Shown here piece by piece: positions 6,479 through 9,587 of a DNA stretch of 9,587 bases (positions within the stretch are counted from its first letter, which is position 1; each line of letters begins with the position of its first letter). This DNA is from Deltaproteobacteria bacterium. Its GTDB lineage: Bacteria; Desulfobacterota; Binatia; Binatales; Binataceae. The position numbers and the translations under genes were made by a program. The stretch is taken from NCBI GenBank assembly GCA_021786815.1, contig JAJYMR010000375.1, positions 1 through 9,587 of the forward strand. Direction: 5' to 3'. Under the pieces are notes generated by a model. That model was not told the DNA's origin. It did no database searches and saw nothing but the letters and a program-made list of their open reading frames with translations.

Positions 6479-8241
6479 CCGCAATGCTCCCTGAGCCACG
6501 CGGCCATCTCCTCCGCCGTGAGCGCGACCGTGCCGAACCGGCGCGAAAGCGCGGTCACCTCCGGCGCGCGGAACGACGACTCCGCAAGCATCGCGTCATG
6601 CCCGAAGAACTCGCGCACGCCGTCGTCGAAAATCTTGCGCCCCGCGTGCATCAGCACCACCCGCCGCGCGTACTCCGCGACCAGCCACGGCGTATGCGTG
6701 ATCATCACGATCGCCACGCCCGATTCGTTCAACTCCGCGACAAGCTTCATCATGCGGCGCTGCTCGCGGTAGTCGAGTCCCGTGGTCGGCTCGTCCAGGA
6801 TCAGCACCTTGGGCCTGAGCACCAGCACGCTCGCGACGGCGAGCCGCTGACGCTGGCCCTTGCTCAGCAGGAACGGATCGCTTTTGCGCTCGTTCTCGAG
6901 GCCCACGGCGTGAAGCACCTCGGCGCATCGCCGCTCGATCTCCTGCGGGTCGAGTCCGAAGTTGCGCGGGCCGAAAGCGACTTCGTCTTCAACCGTCGCG
7001 GCGAAAATCTGATGGTCGGGATTCTGGAATACGTAACCGATCTCGCGCGCGGTCGCAGCCGCATGAAGCGTTGAACGGTCGCGCCCGTCGATCGTGATTC
7101 TTCCCGAATCCGGCTTGAGCAGCCCGATGACGAGCTTGGCGAGTGTCGTCTTTCCCGAGCCGTTCTGCCCGATTATCGCGACGAATTCGCCCGCCGATAT
7201 GGCGAGGTCAGCGCCGTCGAGCACGCGCGGCCCGCCGGGATAGGAAAACGAGACATTTTCGACCCGGATCAGCGCGCCGGGCGGCTGGTTCGCGGCCGCT
7301 TTGCCACGCGAAGCGCGCACGGCCTCGTTCGCCGGCGTTTCAGCGGGCGGCGCCGAAGGCACGCCCGGAAAGCGTTTTCTTATCTCGGCTTCGGCATGTT
7401 CGATACTTCGTGCGTGCCCTCCAATACCGAGCAGATGAAGCAGGCTATTCAGGCCCGGCGGATGGACACCCGAGTTTTCGAGCATCTCCATGCGGGTCAT
7501 TATCGAGGGGGGCGGACCGTCGGCGATAATCGAGCCTTCGCTAAGAAGCACCAGCCGATCGCATCGCCTCAGTTCCTCGGCCTCGTGCTCGATCACGACG
7601 AGACTCAGCCCCTGTTCGCGCAGTTTCCGAATAAGCGCGAAGACCTCGGCGCGGCCTTCGGGGTCGAGATCGGTGGTCGGCTCGTCGAGCACGATAATCC
7701 GCGGACGCAGCGCGAGCACCGCCGCGATCGCAAGCCGCTGTTTCTGGCCGCCCGAGAGCGAAGTGGGGTCGCGCTCCTCGAAGCCCGCAAGCCCGACCGC
7801 TTCGAGCGCCGGCCCGATTCGCCGAAGCATCTCCTCACGGCTCATCCCAATCTGTTCGAGCGCAAAGGCGACTTCATGCGCGACGCTGGTCGAGAATAGC
7901 TGCGATTCGAAATCCTGGAAGACCATCCCGACCTTGGGCGCGATCTCATAGACACGCGCCCCTGCGGTCGGCCGTCCCGAAATTCGCACGATCCCGCGGA
8001 ATTCTCCGCCTTCGAGTTCGGGAATGATCCGGTTAAGGCACTTGGCGAGCGTGGATTTGCCCGCGCCCGACGCACCCATCACGCCGATCATCTCGCCTGC
8101 GGACTGAGCGAAGCTGACCTCGCTCAACGCCGCGCGCGCCGCGTCGCGATAGGCGAAGCTCAGCCCCTCGACCGCGATCGCCTCTTCGACAGCGGTATCG
8201 ACAGGTTCGATATCCGGCGTTTGCGCTTTTACATCAGGCAT
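6475..8241 (-). CDS. Fused double ECF ATPase (two ABC nucleotide-binding domains)
   Basis: Cytoplasmic energy-supplying subunit: two ATP-binding cassettes, normally the separate EcfA1 and EcfA2, in one 588-residue chain. Domain 1 (about 21-245) has Walker A GASGAGKST (56-64), Q-loop FQDFESQLF (108-116), signature LSGGQ (162-166), Walker B IIVLDEP (182-188) and H-switch His219. Domain 2 (about 325-550) has Walker A GQNGSGKTT (358-366), Q-loop FQNPDHQIF (405-413), a variant signature LSKGQ (459-463), Walker B VLILDEP (479-485) and His516. A linker of about 75 residues, rich in Ala/Pro, joins them (VPSAPPAETPANEAVRASRG region). All catalytic residues are intact in both halves. The ATG at 8241 lies 13 nt inside the end of the S-component gene, and the stop overlaps the EcfT start, so translation is coupled. 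The arrangement is like the fused YkoD-type ATPases. Confidence 0.96.
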   Translation of the reverse strand: MPDVKAQTPDIEPVDTAVEEAIAVEGLSFAYRDAARAALSEVSFAQSAGEMIGVMGASGAGKSTLAKCLNRIIPELEGGEFRGIVRISGRPTAGARVYEIAPKVGMVFQDFESQLFSTSVAHEVAFALEQIGMSREEMLRRIGPALEAVGLAGFEERDPTSLSGGQKQRLAIAAVLALRPRIIVLDEPTTDLDPEGRAEVFALIRKLREQGLSLVVIEHEAEELRRCDRLVLLSEGSIIADGPPPSIMTRMEMLENSGVHPPGLNSLLHLLGIGGHARSIEHAEAEIRKRFPGVPSAPPAETPANEAVRASRGKAAANQPPGALIRVENVSFSYPGGPRVLDGADLAISAGEFVAIIGQNGSGKTTLAKLVIGLLKPDSGRITIDGRDRSTLHAAATAREIGYVFQNPDHQIFAATVEDEVAFGPRNFGLDPQEIERRCAEVLHAVGLENERKSDPFLLSKGQRQRLAVASVLVLRPKVLILDEPTTGLDYREQRRMMKLVAELNESGVAIVMITHTPWLVAEYARRVVLMHAGRKIFDDGVREFFGHDAMLAESSFRAPEVTALSRRFGTVALTAEEMAAWLREHCG

Positions 8242-9014
8242 AGCCCAACGACCGCCAGGAGCATGAACGGGCTTACAATCATCGCGACCGATTTGTCATA
8301 CGGCGCCGCCGCCATCCACGCCGGCAGAAACCCGGGCGTCCAGTACCCGGTCGAAAGCAGGTTGCCGGTAATCCATGCGCCGACTTCGCCCGCGACGAGC
8401 AGCGCCAGCCCGAGCGTCTTGCGCGGCATCGGCGCGGGCTTTATCTCGGGCATCAACTCCTCGTACAGCATCCTGCCCCGCCGCACGCGCGGATAGACGG
8501 CGGCCAGGATGAACGGCGAGAGCAGCATCGCGGAGGCCATGTTATTGAAGATGATCACGTTGCCGAGCAGCGAGAACGGCCTGAGCGCGAGCAGATTGTC
8601 GCCCCATCCGACAAAATCCGCGCACAGCACGCTGGCGGCCAGGCACGCGGCGAAATACTTGACGGCGATCCACGGCGAACGGATAACGGGGCCTTCGCCG
8701 CGCGAGATGATTTCCCAGATCTTGTAGGGGATGAAGCCGTAGAACAGATTGGCGAAAAAGCCGAACAGGTCGCCGGGCGAGACTCCGCCGAAGAAGTCGC
8801 CGATCATGTTGCCGATCGCCGAACCCCACGCCGCCGCGGGTCCGAACAGGAACGAGCACACGATTGGAATCGCGTTAGCGGGGCGAAGTTCGGTGACGCC
8901 CGGAATCAGCGGCACTACCTTGAACGGCACCAGCACCGCCGCGTAAAGCGCCGCCGAGATCGCGCACAGCACGACCATTCGGGTGTTGCGCCACATCAGG
9001 CGAAGCTCGGTCAT
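8229..9014 (-). CDS. ECF transporter S component (substrate-binding membrane protein), substrate unknown
   Basis: Integral membrane protein that should capture a vitamin-like substrate and pass it through the EcfT/ATPase module encoded directly downstream. Helix 1 contains alanines at 18, 22 and 26 (CAISAALYAAVLV), the AxxxA pattern by which S components contact EcfT. The conserved-looking core is TELRPANAIP, FLFGPAAAWGSAIGN, GDFFGG, SPGDLFGFFANLFYGFIPYKIW. It resembles the QueT/riboflavin-type S-component superfamily, but I cannot assign a substrate. At 261 residues it is longer than the usual roughly 170-200, and I count about seven hydrophobic segments (about 12-34, 46-66, 84-100, 117-133, 152-174, 200-222, 242-260) against the usual six. 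GGGA lies about 7 nt before the ATG at 9014. The role is well supported by the operon; the substrate is open. Confidence 0.85.
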   Translation of the reverse strand: MTELRLMWRNTRMVVLCAISAALYAAVLVPFKVVPLIPGVTELRPANAIPIVCSFLFGPAAAWGSAIGNMIGDFFGGVSPGDLFGFFANLFYGFIPYKIWEIISRGEGPVIRSPWIAVKYFAACLAASVLCADFVGWGDNLLALRPFSLLGNVIIFNNMASAMLLSPFILAAVYPRVRRGRMLYEELMPEIKPAPMPRKTLGLALLVAGEVGAWITGNLLSTGYWTPGFLPAWMAAAPYDKSVAMIVSPFMLLAVVGLCLM

Positions 9015-9038
9015 TGCACGTCCCGACAGAGTCGCGGC

Positions 9039-9203
9039 CTATTCGCTTCCGAAGCGGACGGCCGCGACCCGAGGCAAGTCCTCGCCAGCACGATAGGCGC
9101 GTACGAAAATGCCTTCGGCCGAGTGTTCCGCCCGGCATACCTCGAGCGTCTGCTCATAAATCTTTATTTCTATCGGGAAAGCCTGATGCGCTCGCTGAGC
9201 CAC
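9039..9203 (-). CDS. Doubtful small ORF overlapping the DUF983 gene end
   Basis: From a GTG at 9203 this frame reads 54 residues (VAQRAHQAFPIEIKIYEQTL..., ending VAAVRFGSE). It overlaps the last 50 nt of the DUF983 gene and stops 24 nt before the S-component start, which is normal operon spacing. The composition (alternating Ile/Glu strand, an acidic/Ala stretch, few Arg/Ser) looks more protein-like than the Arg/Ser-rich shadow frames nearby. There is no clear Shine-Dalgarno and I do not recognise the protein. It may instead be a frameshifted tail of the DUF983 gene, or chance. A rival 48-residue frame (9011-9157) has ATGA overlaps with both neighbours but is Arg/Ser-rich like a shadow. Confidence 0.3.
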   Translation of the reverse strand: MAQRAHQAFPIEIKIYEQTLEVCRAEHSAEGIFVRAYRAGEDLPRVAAVRFGSE

Positions 9204-9587
9204 TGAGGCGCTTCGCTTCCGGCACGTCCATCTCTCCGAACATATAAAGCAGCACTGTCCACAGACTACGCGACCACGGCGCGAGCCCAATCGAGGCGAG
9301 CGCGGCCGCGGCTGCCGCGATACCAAGCTGTACGTACTCCGAAAACCCGAAAAAGGCGGTCGCTGCCCATGCAATAAGCGCGCTACCGCCGGCCACTGTG
9401 TAGTCCATTATGGCCGGCCCCAACCACTCACCCTGGTTTTTCCAGAACACCACGCCGCATTCGGAACATACCGGATTCATCTTGAAATGCGACCTGAAAA
9501 TCGTGCCGCGTCCGCACGCCGGGCATCTTCGCGCAAGTCCGCGCCCAATCAGGGTCCATCCGGACGCAGGCAGCGCTGTTGCTGTCG
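9154..9587 (-). CDS. DUF983-family zinc-ribbon membrane protein (5' end outside window)
   Basis: The frame is open from the window edge at 9587 to the TGA at 9154-9156. An ATG at 9480 is internal: the codons upstream of it encode RCPACGRGTIFRSHFK, which together with CSECGVVF after it forms the paired CxxC...CxxC zinc ribbon of DUF983 proteins. The motif GEWLGPAIMDY (matching the family's D/GxGPA region) and two hydrophobic segments (TVAGGSALIAWAATAFFGF and VQLGIAAAAAALASIGLA) followed by WSRSLWTVLLYMF complete the family layout. The function of DUF983 is not known; it is an inner-membrane protein with a cytoplasmic zinc-binding head by inference. The real start is probably a short distance beyond the window. 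The polar tail after LLYMF (PEAKRLSGSASASGF...) is where the frame question noted in the findings arises. Confidence 0.8.
   Translation of the reverse strand, partial: TATALPASGWTLIGRGLARRCPACGRGTIFRSHFKMNPVCSECGVVFWKNQGEWLGPAIMDYTVAGGSALIAWAATAFFGFSEYVQLGIAAAAAALASIGLAPWSRSLWTVLLYMFGEMDVPEAKRLSGSASASGFPDRNKDL

Noticed and set aside
9011..9157. 48-codon minus-strand frame with ATGA overlaps at both the DUF983 stop and the S-component start
   Set aside because: The overlaps are appealing, but the translation (MSRRSRYAGRNTRPK...) is Arg/Ser-rich like a shadow, and the 9039-9203 frame on the same strand looks more coding.

Overview
The window comes from a GC-rich bacterium. Every convincing gene lies on the minus strand, so transcription runs from base 9587 down to base 1. 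Dense packing, 1-13 nt stop/start overlaps and strong G/C third-position bias fit a free-living soil or subsurface lineage, such as a deltaproteobacterial, Binatota-like or Rokubacteria-like organism. That placement is an impression from gene content (several family III CoA-transferases, an SMP-30 lactonase, an ECF transporter). No marker gene here fixes the taxonomy. I saw no tRNA, rRNA, CRISPR array, insertion sequence or phage gene.

Upstream region (bases 9587 to 5693, in transcription order): a DUF983-type zinc-ribbon membrane protein cut by the window edge; a doubtful small ORF overlapping its 3' end; then a complete energy-coupling factor (ECF) vitamin or micronutrient importer. The importer consists of a membrane substrate-binding S component, a fused double-ATPase and the EcfT transmembrane coupler. 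S and ATPase overlap by 13 nt, and ATPase and EcfT overlap by ATGA, so these three form a translationally coupled operon. An inverted repeat across the EcfT stop codon may end that transcript.

Downstream region (bases 5597 to 34): a YCII-family small protein; two family III (CaiB/BaiF) CoA-transferases joined by a TGATG stop/start overlap; an SMP-30/gluconolactonase-like protein; an aminopeptidase P (Xaa-Pro aminopeptidase); and a small predicted lipoprotein of unknown function. The first four of these look like a catabolic or acyl-CoA cluster: CoA transfer by a possibly heteromeric enzyme, with a lactonase-type hydrolase beside it. Only the second translated CoA-transferase keeps the catalytic aspartate; in the first, the aligned position is glycine. 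That resembles known heteromeric family III CoA-transferases with one catalytic and one non-catalytic subunit, and it is the most interesting point in the window.

The long plus-strand reading frames opposite the aminopeptidase and the CoA-transferases are antisense shadows caused by the GC-rich codon bias. No stretch over 300 bases lacks a gene. I found no clearly undescribed system; the best leads are the asymmetric CoA-transferase pair, the unusually long S component of unknown substrate, and the small overlapping frame at 9039-9203.
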